Positions 1-8,551 of a stretch of DNA of 48,621 nt are shown piece by piece. The position numbers were made by a program, and so were the translations under genes. The stretch spans positions 1 through 48,621 of the forward strand of contig JACNKX010000147.1 of NCBI GenBank assembly GCA_014381825.1. The letters run 5' to 3'. Source of the stretch: Planctomycetota bacterium (GTDB lineage: Bacteria > Planctomycetota > Planctomycetia > Pirellulales > Pirellulaceae). A model generated the notes under the pieces. The model was not told the origin of the DNA and searched no databases. It saw only the letters and a program-made list of their open reading frames with translations. Numbering within the stretch: position 1 is the stretch's first letter; each line of letters begins with the position of its first letter.

Positions 1-690
1 GATGTCGCCGTCGCCGTCCATGTCACCCGCGAATACGGCTTGCACACTGTCGGCCTCCCCGTTGGTTTCATTCTCCTCAGGTGTATTCACGTTGTGGGCA
101 GTAAACCTTTGCCTGCCGTCGTTCTCGTTCCAGGTGATCCTATCGTCAAACGCCCGGGCAGACAAAACGTCAATATCTCCGTCCTTGTCCAAGTCAGTGG
201 CAAAAATCGAAGCGAAATTGGCTACGCTGGAGATCGTATGATGAGTGAAGTTCTGGCTGCCATCATTCTTGTACCATCCCTGACTGGATAACACGTCCAT
301 GTCGCCGTCCTGGTCCAAATCGACGGCGGACACCGAGGACGCTAAGTTGGCTACCGTACTGATTGGGTGCTCGGTAAACTGTTGGGTACCATCGTTCTCG
401 TACCAAGCGATCTTGCTGTCGTTCCACGACGCGGAGAGTACATCAATGTCGCCGTCGCCGTCCATGTCAGCCGCGAAAACCGACAAGGCGAAATCGGCTA
501 CTTCGCTGATCGAGCGAGCGATGAATTGCTGGTGACCGTCATTCTCGTACCACGCGATTCTGTCGTCAGATTCCGACGCAGAAAGTAAGTCGATATCTCC
601 ATCGCCGTCGATATCCGCCGCGAACACCGATGAGGGACTCCGTGCGGTGCTACCAACTATCGTTTCGCCTCGAAACAGTCCTTCCGTTGC
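1..690 (-). repeat. Tandem FG-GAP/VCBS-like coding repeats
   Basis: Four full units and one cut unit of about 43-55 codons each encode a pattern of FAADxDGDGDIDVLSAS..WYENDG..QFT. The DNA echoes this: cgccgtcgccgtccatgtc appears near both 3 and 448, with diverged forms near 180, 303 and 600. The contig ends inside this repeat, which may be why the assembly stops here. Confidence 0.75.
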
Positions 691-2730
691 TGTCGGCGTC
701 GCTATAGATAGTGTGTAATCTTCAACCTCGCCATCTGCCGCTTCGCCACCTACGCCGAGATTACCCGCTGTGCTTAGTCGGAATCTCGCGTAGGTTGTTC
801 CAGAGACGGCCCAACTCGGCACGTCAAACTCGATCGTATTGTCTCCCGTCTGGACAAGTACGTTGTCGGCGATTTGCTCCCAGGCACCACCCCAGCTTCC
901 GTCTTGATTGAAGTCGATCCAAGCATCTAACCGAGCGGAGCCGCCTTGAACGTTCACAGTCGCTGTGGCGTCGAGTTGACCGACTCGGATCGTTCCGAAT
1001 GTCACGCCGTCTTCGTCGCTGTCACCGTTCGTGTCATCGTGATCAGCGTTTGCGGAGTGTGTGCCGCCTGCCTCCGTGTCGCGGGTTGTCCCCAGCGTTG
1101 GGCCGATGGCAACATGCCTTGCACCGTCTTCGGCGAACGTCGTCAGATAAGGCGCAGGTGCGTCACCAAAGTCGACAGAGAACTCGAATGCTCCCATATC
1201 GACAATCATCATTCCATCATTATCACCGTCGACGGTCCGCTCGAAGCCGATTCCTCGCTGGTCATAATCGAGACCGGCGTCCCTCGCGATTGTGCTATTC
1301 CCAGCGTCAATTGCTGGGCTACCGGGCAGCAGAGCGTGTGTCTGAGTGGGGCCGCCGTTGTTTCCAAGCGGGCCGAGAAGCGGGTTAATCGGACTGACGG
1401 ACGTGCCAATAAGGTTCCCGTCGGTGTCCGGTGAGCCAACCGGAGCAGCATTCAATGATGTACCGGAGTTGTCGCCGATAAGGCTGTTGGTCACGCTCAG
1501 TGTGAGAGCCGGGATTATAGGAGTTTGCTCGGGAAGGAAGTCTGGACCGACATTGCCGAATGCGACCGTATTTCCGGCGATGATCGAGTTGGAAATCCTC
1601 AGGGCGGCATTGTCAAACATAACGACACCGCCACCGTCCGCAAAATCGCCTTCCGTTTTGTTCCCCGAGACCGTGCTGTTGATCAAGGTAACCGAGCTAT
1701 TCGCGCTGACACCTCCGCCGTCCGAACTTTCACCCGTCGTGCTATTGCCCGAGATCGTGCTATTCGTCGAAACAAGTGGAACAGTTGTTGCAACTCCGCC
1801 ACCGAATGCACCATTGCCTGCTGTGCGGTTCTCGGAGATTGTGCTGTTGATCAAGGTGAACGCGCCACCTATCGAGAAGATACCTCCGCCGACCGAACTA
1901 TTACCTCCCGTCCCGTTTCCCGTGACCGCGCTGTTGGTCAATGCGACCGAGTCAAGTGCCAGAACGCCACCACCACCCGCAAAATTCCCAGCCGTGCTGT
2001 TGGCGGAGATCGTGCTGTTGGTTATAGAAAGCGGGCCGACTGTGTGTACGCCACCACCGGTCGCATTGCTGCCTTTCGTGCTATTCCCTGAAATGGTGCT
2101 ATTGGTCAATTCGAGCGCGCCGAGCGATCGGATGCCGCCGCCAAGGGCAAAATCACCTGCGGTACTGCTTTTCGAGATCGTGCTGTTGATCAAGGCGAGC
2201 GTACCGAGGGAATCGAAGCGAATCGCCCCACCGCTGTGAGTTGATTCAAGAATACCGTTAATAATCTGATTGCTTCCGGTCGTTCGGCCACCGGTCAGTG
2301 TGAGGCCATCTACTGTTACGTCAAAATCACCCGTTGCGATGCCAGGGAAGACATTGAGGATTCGAGACTGCTGCTGCGCATCGATCGTTAGCACATCCTG
2401 TCCCGGCCCAGTGATCGTGAGGGCTTCGGTGATTGGCAATTCGCCTAACGCGAGAGTGATCGTCCGCGGCGAGCCAAACAGGTTCTGAGCGAAAGAAATC
2501 GTATCGGCTCCATCTCCTGCCGATGAACCGTCTACACTTGTATCCGTATTCGCTGCCAAGATCGCCTCCCGCAGCGTGACTTGGGCATCGACCGTGGTGT
2601 CGTCTGCAAGTTTGGTCACCGTAATCGTGGCCAGCATCAAACGGTCTTCAAGGGGCTCGATGAATAGACGAAGTCTTCGCGCTCGCCTTGCAGCACGTCG
2701 CTGGCGGCATCTTCTAGCGAGTGTTCCCAT
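1..2730 (-). CDS. Giant secreted protein: beta-helix, GEVEDY and FG-GAP repeats (3' end off window)
   Basis: The reading frame is open for 910 codons from ATG at 2730 to the left edge without a stop, so the C-terminus is missing. GGGAG lies about 9 bases before the ATG. Residues 1-23 are very Arg-rich and are followed by IEPLEDRLMLA, the planctomycete-type export motif. Residues about 165-375 are a ladder of NSTISGN..GGG repeats typical of right-handed parallel beta-helices. NGGPTQTHALLPGSPAIDAG near residue 465 is the usual end of such 'choice-of-anchor Q' domains. A GEVEDY-type module follows (DFGDAP near 505, GEVEDY near 667). From about residue 680 there are at least four and a half FG-GAP/VCBS-like units with DxDGDGDID calcium-binding-like loops and a WYENDG core. 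Known of the families: surface-exposed or secreted, adhesive or glycan-binding. The exact role is unknown. It lies just left of a tRNA attachment-like scar. Confidence 0.85.
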   Translation of the reverse strand, partial: MGTLARRCRQRRAARRARRLRLFIEPLEDRLMLATITVTKLADDTTVDAQVTLREAILAANTDTSVDGSSAGDGADTISFAQNLFGSPRTITLALGELPITEALTITGPGQDVLTIDAQQQSRILNVFPGIATGDFDVTVDGLTLTGGRTTGSNQIINGILESTHSGGAIRFDSLGTLALINSTISKSSTAGDFALGGGIRSLGALELTNSTISGNSTKGSNATGGGVHTVGPLSITNSTISANSTAGNFAGGGGVLALDSVALTNSAVTGNGTGGNSSVGGGIFSIGGAFTLINSTISENRTAGNGAFGGGVATTVPLVSTNSTISGNSTTGESSDGGGVSANSSVTLINSTVSGNKTEGDFADGGGVVMFDNAALRISNSIIAGNTVAFGNVGPDFLPEQTPIIPALTLSVTNSLIGDNSGTSLNAAPVGSPDTDGNLIGTSVSPINPLLGPLGNNGGPTQTHALLPGSPAIDAGNSTIARDAGLDYDQRGIGFERTVDGDNDGMMIVDMGAFEFSVDFGDAPAPYLTTFAEDGARHVAIGPTLGTTRDTEAGGTHSANADHDDTNGDSDEDGVTFGTIRVGQLDATATVNVQGGSARLDAWIDFNQDGSWGGAWEQIADNVLVQTGDNTIEFDVPSWAVSGTTYARFRLSTAGNLGVGGEAADGEVEDYTLSIATPTATEGLFRGETIVGSTARSPSSVFAADIDGDGDIDLLSASESDDRIAWYENDGHQQFIARSISEVADFALSVFAADMDGDGDIDVLSASWNDSKIAWYENDGTQQFTEHPISTVANLASSVSAVDLDQDGDMDVLSSQGWYKNDGSQNFTHHTISSVANFASIFATDLDKDGDIDVLSARAFDDRITWNENDGRQRFTAHNVNTPEENETNGEADSVQAVFAGDMDGDGDI

Positions 2731-3298
2731 TCTCACATCTCCCAATCCACGCATCCTAGTCCGCTTGTGTGGGAGTAGCAATCTGCTGCTGCTTGCCCCA
2801 CGTTCTCATGGTGAGGTAAATTAGTGCCGTCGTGTGTCCGTCGCGGTAGCGCCGTGAAGGACTTCCAGTTGAGCCAAGGGACGTTTGCGTCGGACAGCAT
2901 TGCACCTAACCTACCGCAACGTCCTAGGTCGACCAGACGAAGGTAGGTGCAATCAATGCCACATGGCTTCACGATCCGCTGTCTCGTGAGCCCCGTACTC
3001 GTCCGACGCAACGCCCCGCAATCCGTGCGCACGGTTCGATGACTTGGCAAGGTTGGCGGCAGTGAGGGGAATGCTCGCGCGGGTCGTTCCAAATTGGCGC
3101 ACTTCGTGATTCGGCCCGTTGCATCACTTGGAGGGACGCTGGATTTTTCACTGGATCACCTGGACAGCGCGAGAGATGATCGACCGCGCGCATCGAACTA
3201 CACAAGCACTACACTCACCTAAACGCAGGGGCGTCGGTATGACGCTTGACATTGTCTGAATGATTGCCGATAACGCTTGATAAAGGCAATCGGCTTGC
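2731..3298. other. Gene-free stretch before the tRNA-Leu fragment
   Basis: Only short open frames on both strands with no recognisable protein. It carries the promoter region of the leftward surface-protein gene. Near its right end gattgcc (3262-3268) and ggcaatc (3285-3291) form an inverted repeat, and cgcttga occurs twice nearby (about 3243 and 3273). The sequence changes abruptly into tRNA-Leu 3' sequence at 3299. No integrase is visible. Confidence 0.5.
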
Positions 3299-3353
3299 TT
3301 CAAAATCCAGTTGTCGCAAGACAGTGTGGGTTCAAGTCCCACCTCTGGTACTA
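3299..3353 (+). pseudogene. 3' half of tRNA-Leu(CAA), probable attachment-site scar
   Basis: From the anticodon loop onward this is a normal class II tRNA-Leu 3' half: loop TTCAAAA containing anticodon CAA, 3' anticodon strand TCCAG, long variable arm TGTC-GCAA-GACA, T arm GTGGG-TTCAAGT-CCCAC with a perfect stem, acceptor strand CTCTGGT, discriminator A, then CTA. The 5' half is missing: the bases before 3299 (CTTGC) do not pair properly with TCCAG, and no ACCAGAG acceptor strand or D arm lies upstream. The native-looking terminator follows. A 3' tRNA fragment cut in the anticodon loop is the usual footprint left at the distal end of an element integrated by a tyrosine recombinase. Simple decay of a tRNA gene is the alternative. 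Confidence 0.7.
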
Positions 3354-3360
3354 GAAGACG

Positions 3361-3403
3361 AAGGACTTAGAGCAGAATGCTTTGAGTCCTTTGTTTGCCT
3401 TTT
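3361..3403 (+). terminator. Rho-independent terminator of the former tRNA-Leu gene
   Basis: AAGGACTTAGAGCA (3361-3374) pairs with TGCTTTGAGTCCTT (3378-3391) across a GAA loop, giving 14 pairs with two G-T wobbles. A T-rich tract follows. It lies 8 bases after the tRNA-Leu 3' end, so it probably terminated the original tRNA transcript. Confidence 0.7.
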
Positions 3404-3572
3404 AGTGGCGTCGAAGATCCGGTACAAGGTGTTTCCTCGGGCCGACGCTATAAGGTTACGCCGCTCACCGTTTCTGATACGGCGGCCTCACTTAGAGCCT
3501 ATCGAACGACAGCGCACGAATAGCGAGGGCGCTGCAGCGACGCAAATGATTGAGTAGAATCAAACGCCGTAA

Positions 3573-3646
3573 GTCCCTGTAGCTCAGTTGGATAGAGCAT
3601 CGGTCTTCTAAACCGGCGGTCGCAGGTTCGAATCCTGCCAGGGACG
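3573..3646 (+). tRNA. tRNA-Arg (anticodon TCT)
   Basis: A 74-base cloverleaf. The acceptor strands GTCCCTG and CAGGGAC pair perfectly, with discriminator G. The D arm contains AGCTCAGTTGGATAGAGC. The anticodon loop is CTTCTAA with anticodon TCT, and the T arm is CGCAGGTTCGAATCCTGCC. CCA is not encoded. It reads AGA codons (and AGG by wobble). The gene converges on the secreted-protein gene to its right, with 21 bases between them. Confidence 0.95.
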
Positions 3647-3667
3647 CTTTCGCACACAGTTACTTGC

Positions 3668-5728
3668 CTACTTCAAGTCCTTGGTGAGGAGGCATCCCGA
3701 CACGGTCCAGCCATCGTCGACGGTTTGGATAAAGAATCCGGCTGGGCCCAGGTAACGCCGGACGACTTGGAACTCAGGAAGCTTCGAGCCGTCGAGCTGC
3801 TGCTCACGAAGTTCGTCTTCCTCGGCGTCTTCGGATGTGAACATCGCATTTAGTACCTTGCCAAGTAGCGACTCGGACTCAGGCATCTTGCCCTGACGTA
3901 GCAACTCGTAAGTCACGCGATAAGCTTCATCCGTGCGAGTAAAAAGGCGGAAACTGTCTTTGTTCGAGCCGAGAGAGACCAGTGCTTCGGTGACGGCTTT
4001 GAAATCTGCAGCCGTGATGAGCGAATCGGCGGGAGGCTGTGGCTCAATGATATCGACGATGTAGTCGACGTGCGTTGATATCAGAAGGTGCCCATTCGCC
4101 ACAGTGACGGCAGAATTGGGAATGAAGGGCTTGTCTTCTTCCGCTTGCGGTTCGACTGGATCGTCGAACCCGAATCCGCCATCGAAATCGATCTGAACCT
4201 CCGCGACTTCCGCTTCTTCGTTTAGCAGCTCCCAAATAACGTGGCCGTTGTGTTCGCGTTTCTTTGCGGCTGGATCGTTCTCCATCGCTTTGTTGACGGT
4301 TTTCATAACGGTTGCTGGATCGATGACCTCAATCGCTAACATCAAACGCTCGCTCTTCGGCGAGATCGGTAAGCGGTAGTCGCTCAATAGTGTTGCACTT
4401 TCACCTAGGTGAGCGGTGAACTCCTTCTTGATATCGATCTGTGGACCGTGCGGATCAAACTGGATGTTTTCGATCACATCCTTAAACACTTCGTCACCTG
4501 CGATTTCGTTGACGAGCGATTCGGCATACCAGAATGCGTCCTTCATCTTCCAGTTAAATGTTAGATGGGTCGCGAGTCCCCTCGGAACCCATGCCCTTGG
4601 CGCGATATCGGCTTTGTTCGGAAACTCGAGCATGCGAGCTGCGCGATCGTATTTCGTAACGGCTAGGTCGCCAGGTCCTCGTTTGATCGCTGGTGCATAG
4701 ATCAAGGTGTGGTGCCGAATGTCGTGCTCGTCCGTCTTGAACGAAATCTGGCCGCCGAGCCCTTTGATCGAAGTGAATCCTTGGCTTTGCAAGACTCGCA
4801 GCATGTCGGTTCCGCGTTTTTTGCGACCACCGCTGTATGCTCGCTTAACTTCCGTGTAACCGAATGGCTCAAGGAAGAATCGCAAGTGAGGGTCGGTCCC
4901 ATCCATCGCAGTTTGCGCGTAGGCCATCGACTTTGCGTAGGGCTCGAAGTCTTTCAACTCGTCCCCGCTAGACTCGGTGAACTTGGCCAAGATCGAGGCG
5001 ATTACGTCTTCGCGATCAGCCGCAACGAGTTGATCTTCGTGGATACAGTAGAAGGACACGCGAGCGTCCACGTCCTCTTCCCTCTTCGGCTGCGTAAAGA
5101 CGGCGATGCTCACGCCAGCAAGCTCAATGCTGCTTTGCTCGGCTCCTTTGTCGAGATGATTCGCTGCTACCTTTGCCAACAGTTCGTTCGCTTGCGCGAG
5201 ATGGTCCGTGACGTCGACGAGCATGGCAACGGCGCGTTGCTTCTGTCGCTCGGCATCGAGAGACTTCTGTACTTTTTTGACTGCTGCATCAACAGCCGCT
5301 TCTGCGTCTTCGGCGTTCTTGCCAGCAGCTTTGGCCTGCGCGGTTGCTTCGACCGCGGCAGCTTCCAATGTCGTTGCTGCGGCTTCATGGTCCCATGGCT
5401 GCAACAATGCCATGGCAACTTCGCCACCGTAGACGCCTTCCAAGTCGTCCCAGCTCAATCCAAGTCGCACACTTGCTTCACTAAGCCTATTGCGAATCTG
5501 GTTCTGGACATCTTCGACGAACGGCTGCATTACGGGATCATTGAGCAAGAGCCCAATCTGGGTCTCGTCGAAATGTTCACGCAGCTTGTCAACATCTGGC
5601 ACCGAGATATAGACCTTGGTGGTGTTGGGAAGCAGTGTCTCGCTGGGCTTGGCCGCGAACGTCTGAGTCATCGCGAACAAGGATAATGAAAGTGCAACGG
5701 CAATTTTGCCCAGGAGAGGATGAGCCAC
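3668..5728 (-). CDS. Secreted protein of unknown function (686 aa)
   Basis: I do not recognise a named family, although similar large exported proteins are common in planctomycetes. I choose the GTG at 5728: AGGAG lies 8 bases upstream, and the product then starts with a clean signal peptide (VAHPLLGKIAVALSLSLFA, cleavage after about residue 26 at TFA-A). An ATG at 5845 would add 39 basic residues in front of the signal and has no Shine-Dalgarno sequence. The mature part has a globular beginning (LLPNTTKVYISVPDVDKL), an alanine-rich, probably helical coiled segment around residues 120-170, and long mixed alpha/beta stretches with acidic patches near residue 540. It is a single gene, divergent from the HD gene. 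The likely location is the periplasm or exterior; the function is unknown. Confidence 0.8.
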   Translation of the reverse strand: MAHPLLGKIAVALSLSLFAMTQTFAAKPSETLLPNTTKVYISVPDVDKLREHFDETQIGLLLNDPVMQPFVEDVQNQIRNRLSEASVRLGLSWDDLEGVYGGEVAMALLQPWDHEAAATTLEAAAVEATAQAKAAGKNAEDAEAAVDAAVKKVQKSLDAERQKQRAVAMLVDVTDHLAQANELLAKVAANHLDKGAEQSSIELAGVSIAVFTQPKREEDVDARVSFYCIHEDQLVAADREDVIASILAKFTESSGDELKDFEPYAKSMAYAQTAMDGTDPHLRFFLEPFGYTEVKRAYSGGRKKRGTDMLRVLQSQGFTSIKGLGGQISFKTDEHDIRHHTLIYAPAIKRGPGDLAVTKYDRAARMLEFPNKADIAPRAWVPRGLATHLTFNWKMKDAFWYAESLVNEIAGDEVFKDVIENIQFDPHGPQIDIKKEFTAHLGESATLLSDYRLPISPKSERLMLAIEVIDPATVMKTVNKAMENDPAAKKREHNGHVIWELLNEEAEVAEVQIDFDGGFGFDDPVEPQAEEDKPFIPNSAVTVANGHLLISTHVDYIVDIIEPQPPADSLITAADFKAVTEALVSLGSNKDSFRLFTRTDEAYRVTYELLRQGKMPESESLLGKVLNAMFTSEDAEEDELREQQLDGSKLPEFQVVRRYLGPAGFFIQTVDDGWTVSGCLLTKDLK

Positions 5729-6008
5729 GGAAGGTCTCCTATTGAGGATCGTGGACGCGCGAGTTTGCGGGTGACGGCGGATGATCAGAAGAGGACGGTG
5801 ATTTACTTTGTATCGTCCGTGGCGGAAGCGGAGAAACACTTTCATAACTCAAGACACGACTAGGTTGCCTTCCCCGCACATCTTACCAACTCGCGATCGT
5901 ATCAAATCAAGTCAATTTAGGTAAGGGTTTGCCCGCTTTCCCGATTGGTTTCCGACACCTGCCGAGGCGTTCTGCGGCTGCACCGATCGATTTCGTAGGA
6001 GCCTGTCC

Positions 6009-6037
6009 TGGACGCAAGCACCACCCAGCGGCATAAT
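6009..6037 (+). promoter_or_regulatory. Candidate sigma-70-type promoter with leaderless start
   Basis: TGGACG (6009-6014) and CATAAT (6032-6037) are separated by 17 bases. A transcript starting 6-7 bases after the -10 box would begin at the ATG at 6044. No purine-rich ribosome-binding site precedes that ATG, which fits a leaderless mRNA. The boxes match the consensus only moderately. Confidence 0.35.
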
Positions 6038-6043
6038 CCCCGC

Positions 6044-7441
6044 ATGCGAGCGTATCATCTGGAAAACCTAAGCCACGACGCAGTCCACGGTTACATCCCT
6101 TTCTGTTCTGCCGCGGAACTCTCCGAAGCCGAAACCTCTGAACGTGACATCATCGATCACCCCTGGGTTCAGCGACTCCGGCACATTCACCAGCTCCAAA
6201 CGGCGTGGTGGGTATTTCCCACGGCGGAGCACACTCGATTTCAACATGTCCTCGGCGTAATGCACTTGGCGAGCCGAGCCATCGAGAAGCTCTATGACAG
6301 TCTAGGTGATGTCTGCCCGGACGTGCCGAGTCGCGGTTATGTCGAGTCCTTGTTGCGGATGGCAGGACTCTTACATGATGTTGGTCATGGGCCATTCGGT
6401 CACTTTCTCGACACCTATTTCCTGAGCGACTTTAATCTGACGCACGAGACGCTTGGCGCTCGGATCATCGAACATGAACTCGGCGATTTACTGCGTGGTA
6501 TTCGGCGGAATCCCAACAGCCGGCTGGACGATACCGAGGCGCTCGATCCCGCTCAAGTCGCCTGGCTCATCCAGCGTCCGAGAGGCGACGACGAGGAGCA
6601 ACCGAAGTGGATGCGATTGCTGCGCGGGTTGCTTAGCGGAATCTATACCATCGACAACATGGACTTTGTGTTGCGCGACGCGTACATGTCCGGCTACAGC
6701 CGCGAAGCGTATGACCTGGAACGACTGTTACATTACAGTTTCTTCACGGATGCAGGTCTGACAATTCACGATCGAGGCATCTCGGCGCTCGTTCGCTTCA
6801 TGGGGGTGAAGTCGGATCTGTTTCGCTCGATCTATTTCCACAGGACGGTCAAAGCGATCGATTTGACGTTGGCGGATCTTTTTAAGGAAAGCAAACGCTT
6901 TCTTTTCAAGGGGAATCCGATCGACGACCTGGAAGCATATCAAGGGTTCACGGAGTCCTCGGTCTTGGTGGATGTATCGCGATGGAATAAGAGCGACGAT
7001 GTGACGCAGTGTGAGCTAGGTAAGAAATGGCGCAAGCTGTTAGATCGGCAGTACACGTGGCACATGGTTTGTGAGCGGAGCATGGTGTTTGCAGAAGCAG
7101 ATCGCGAAATGAGCAATATATTTAGCGATCAGGAATTGGTCGCTGCTAAGTTACGCGGTGCACTTCCTGACGAACTCGGAGAGTTGCCTTTTCGCGTTGA
7201 CATCGCGAGGCATATCCATCGACCGCACACAAAAGGTCCAGCTGGCGGACAGAACTTCCTATACGATTCCGCTCGCGATACCGTCCGACCGTTAACAACG
7301 AGTGAGTTATTCAGCCACGCTCCCGTGAGCCATCGCGTTTGTCGTGTCTATGCAGAAAGCTTGGAGCATCAAAGGCCACTCGCGGCCGCGCTCGACAGCT
7401 TGCTTGGCGGCAGTTCCGAAGACGATCTAACGAATATGTGA
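6044..7441 (+). CDS. HD-domain phosphohydrolase (dGTPase/SAMHD1-like)
   Basis: The 465-residue protein has the HD metal-site pattern: HTRFQH at 63-68, HDVGHGPFGH at 111-120 and a distal Asp in TIDNMDFVLRD near 210. This is the arrangement of the dNTPase / SAMHD1-like branch, with HTRFxH before the HD pair. Known of the family: hydrolysis of dNTPs or other phosphate monoesters/diesters using two metals; most prokaryotic members are uncharacterised, so the substrate cannot be fixed here. It is probably cytoplasmic, as there is no signal or membrane segment. The sugar kinase starts 15 bases downstream, so the two are probably co-transcribed. Translation may be leaderless (see the promoter at 6009-6037). 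Confidence 0.85.
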   Translation: MRAYHLENLSHDAVHGYIPFCSAAELSEAETSERDIIDHPWVQRLRHIHQLQTAWWVFPTAEHTRFQHVLGVMHLASRAIEKLYDSLGDVCPDVPSRGYVESLLRMAGLLHDVGHGPFGHFLDTYFLSDFNLTHETLGARIIEHELGDLLRGIRRNPNSRLDDTEALDPAQVAWLIQRPRGDDEEQPKWMRLLRGLLSGIYTIDNMDFVLRDAYMSGYSREAYDLERLLHYSFFTDAGLTIHDRGISALVRFMGVKSDLFRSIYFHRTVKAIDLTLADLFKESKRFLFKGNPIDDLEAYQGFTESSVLVDVSRWNKSDDVTQCELGKKWRKLLDRQYTWHMVCERSMVFAEADREMSNIFSDQELVAAKLRGALPDELGELPFRVDIARHIHRPHTKGPAGGQNFLYDSARDTVRPLTTSELFSHAPVSHRVCRVYAESLEHQRPLAAALDSLLGGSSEDDLTNM

Positions 7442-7456
7442 TAAGGAATCCGTTTG

Positions 7457-8545
7457 ATGTTCCTAGCTTTCGGCGAGATCATGGCTCGCATCGCTCCTCC
7501 CGACCATCTTCGCTGGCAACAGTCCATGCCCGGAATCGTTGAGGTCACGTGGGGAGGTGGCGAAGCGAATGTTTGCGCGTCGCTGGCGATGCTCGGAGAC
7601 GACACGCGTTACGTGACTGCGTTGCCACGACATCCCATCGCGGAGAGTCTCGTTGCCACACTACGCGGCCTCGGTGTCGATACATCTCAGATCCTCTGGA
7701 GAGAGCAGGGGAGGCTCGGGCTATACTTCGTCGAGAAGGGAGCGAATCAGCGCGGCTCGACCGTCATCTACGATCGCGAAAATAGCGCCGTTAGTTTGGC
7801 GGTGGCTGGCGAGTACGATTTTGAGAGTGCGCTCGATGGAGTTCACTGGTTGCATATCACGGGGATTACGCCGTCGATTAGCGAACAGGCTTGCGAAGCG
7901 AACTTGGCTCTCGTGCAGCAGGCGAAGCAGGCAGGCGTGGCTGTTTCATGCGACTTGAACTTTCGCAAGAAGCTTTGGCGATGGCGACCAAGCGTCGAGC
8001 CAAGACAGCTGGCTCGTGATTGCATGGCCCAAGTCCTGCCGTATGTGGACTTGGTCATCGGTAATGAAGAGGACGCGTCCGACGTACTGGACATCCATGC
8101 CGAAGGCACCGACGTGGCTCATGGCCAAATCAATGCGGCGGCGTACGAAAAAGTTGCAAGGCAGATCATCGATCGCTTTCCCAACATCTCACGCGTCGCG
8201 ATCACGCTGCGCGAGAGTATCTCGGCTGACCACAACAACTGGGGCGCGATGTTGTTTGACAAGTCGCTAGACCGTGCGTTTCTGGCGCCTTTGAACGCGA
8301 GTGGTGACTACGAGCCCTACGAGATGCGCAACATCGTCGATCGCGTCGGGGCAGGCGACTCGTTCGGGGCCGGCCTGTTACATGCCTTGAATTCAAACAT
8401 GTATGCCGATCCTCAAATCGCGATCAACTTTGCCGTCGCGGCAAGTTGCTTGAAGCACTCGGTTCAAGGCGACTTCAACTATGTGACGGAAGCGGAAGTC
8501 GCGTCGTTAGCGGGAGGAAATGCTTCAGGGCGCGTGCAGCGGTAA
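7457..8545 (+). CDS. PfkB-family sugar kinase, 2-keto-3-deoxygluconate kinase-like
   Basis: A ribokinase-fold kinase of 362 residues. The N-terminal GEIMARIAPPD..GGGEANVCASLAMLG is the substrate-binding first half. DRVGAGDSFGAGLLHAL near residues 295-311 is the PfkB signature 2, with the catalytic Asp in GAGD. The overall pattern (GE.M.R..P at the start, GG.EANVA..LA.LG) resembles KDG kinases, which phosphorylate 2-keto-3-deoxygluconate before cleavage to pyruvate and glyceraldehyde 3-phosphate. The exact sugar is inferred. I use the ATG at 7457, where AAGG lies about 9 bases upstream; a TTG directly before it would add one residue. It follows the HD gene closely and converges on uma2 with 6 bases between stops. 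Confidence 0.8.
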   Translation: MFLAFGEIMARIAPPDHLRWQQSMPGIVEVTWGGGEANVCASLAMLGDDTRYVTALPRHPIAESLVATLRGLGVDTSQILWREQGRLGLYFVEKGANQRGSTVIYDRENSAVSLAVAGEYDFESALDGVHWLHITGITPSISEQACEANLALVQQAKQAGVAVSCDLNFRKKLWRWRPSVEPRQLARDCMAQVLPYVDLVIGNEEDASDVLDIHAEGTDVAHGQINAAAYEKVARQIIDRFPNISRVAITLRESISADHNNWGAMLFDKSLDRAFLAPLNASGDYEPYEMRNIVDRVGAGDSFGAGLLHALNSNMYADPQIAINFAVAASCLKHSVQGDFNYVTEAEVASLAGGNASGRVQR

Positions 8546-8551
8546 GCAAGG

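Noticed and set aside
1-690. Regularly spaced repeats resembling a CRISPR-like or minisatellite array
   Set aside because: The units are in frame, encode FG-GAP loops and vary like protein repeats, so they are coding repeats; no CRISPR array exists in the window.
1346-2239. Proline-rich plus-strand open frame of 297 codons
   Set aside because: It is the antisense of the NSTISGN beta-helix repeats; only the minus-strand frame has a protein-like pattern, a start motif and continuity.
4709-5686. Plus-strand open frame of 325 codons
   Set aside because: Antisense shadow of the secreted protein at 3668-5728, which has a signal peptide and a ribosome-binding site.
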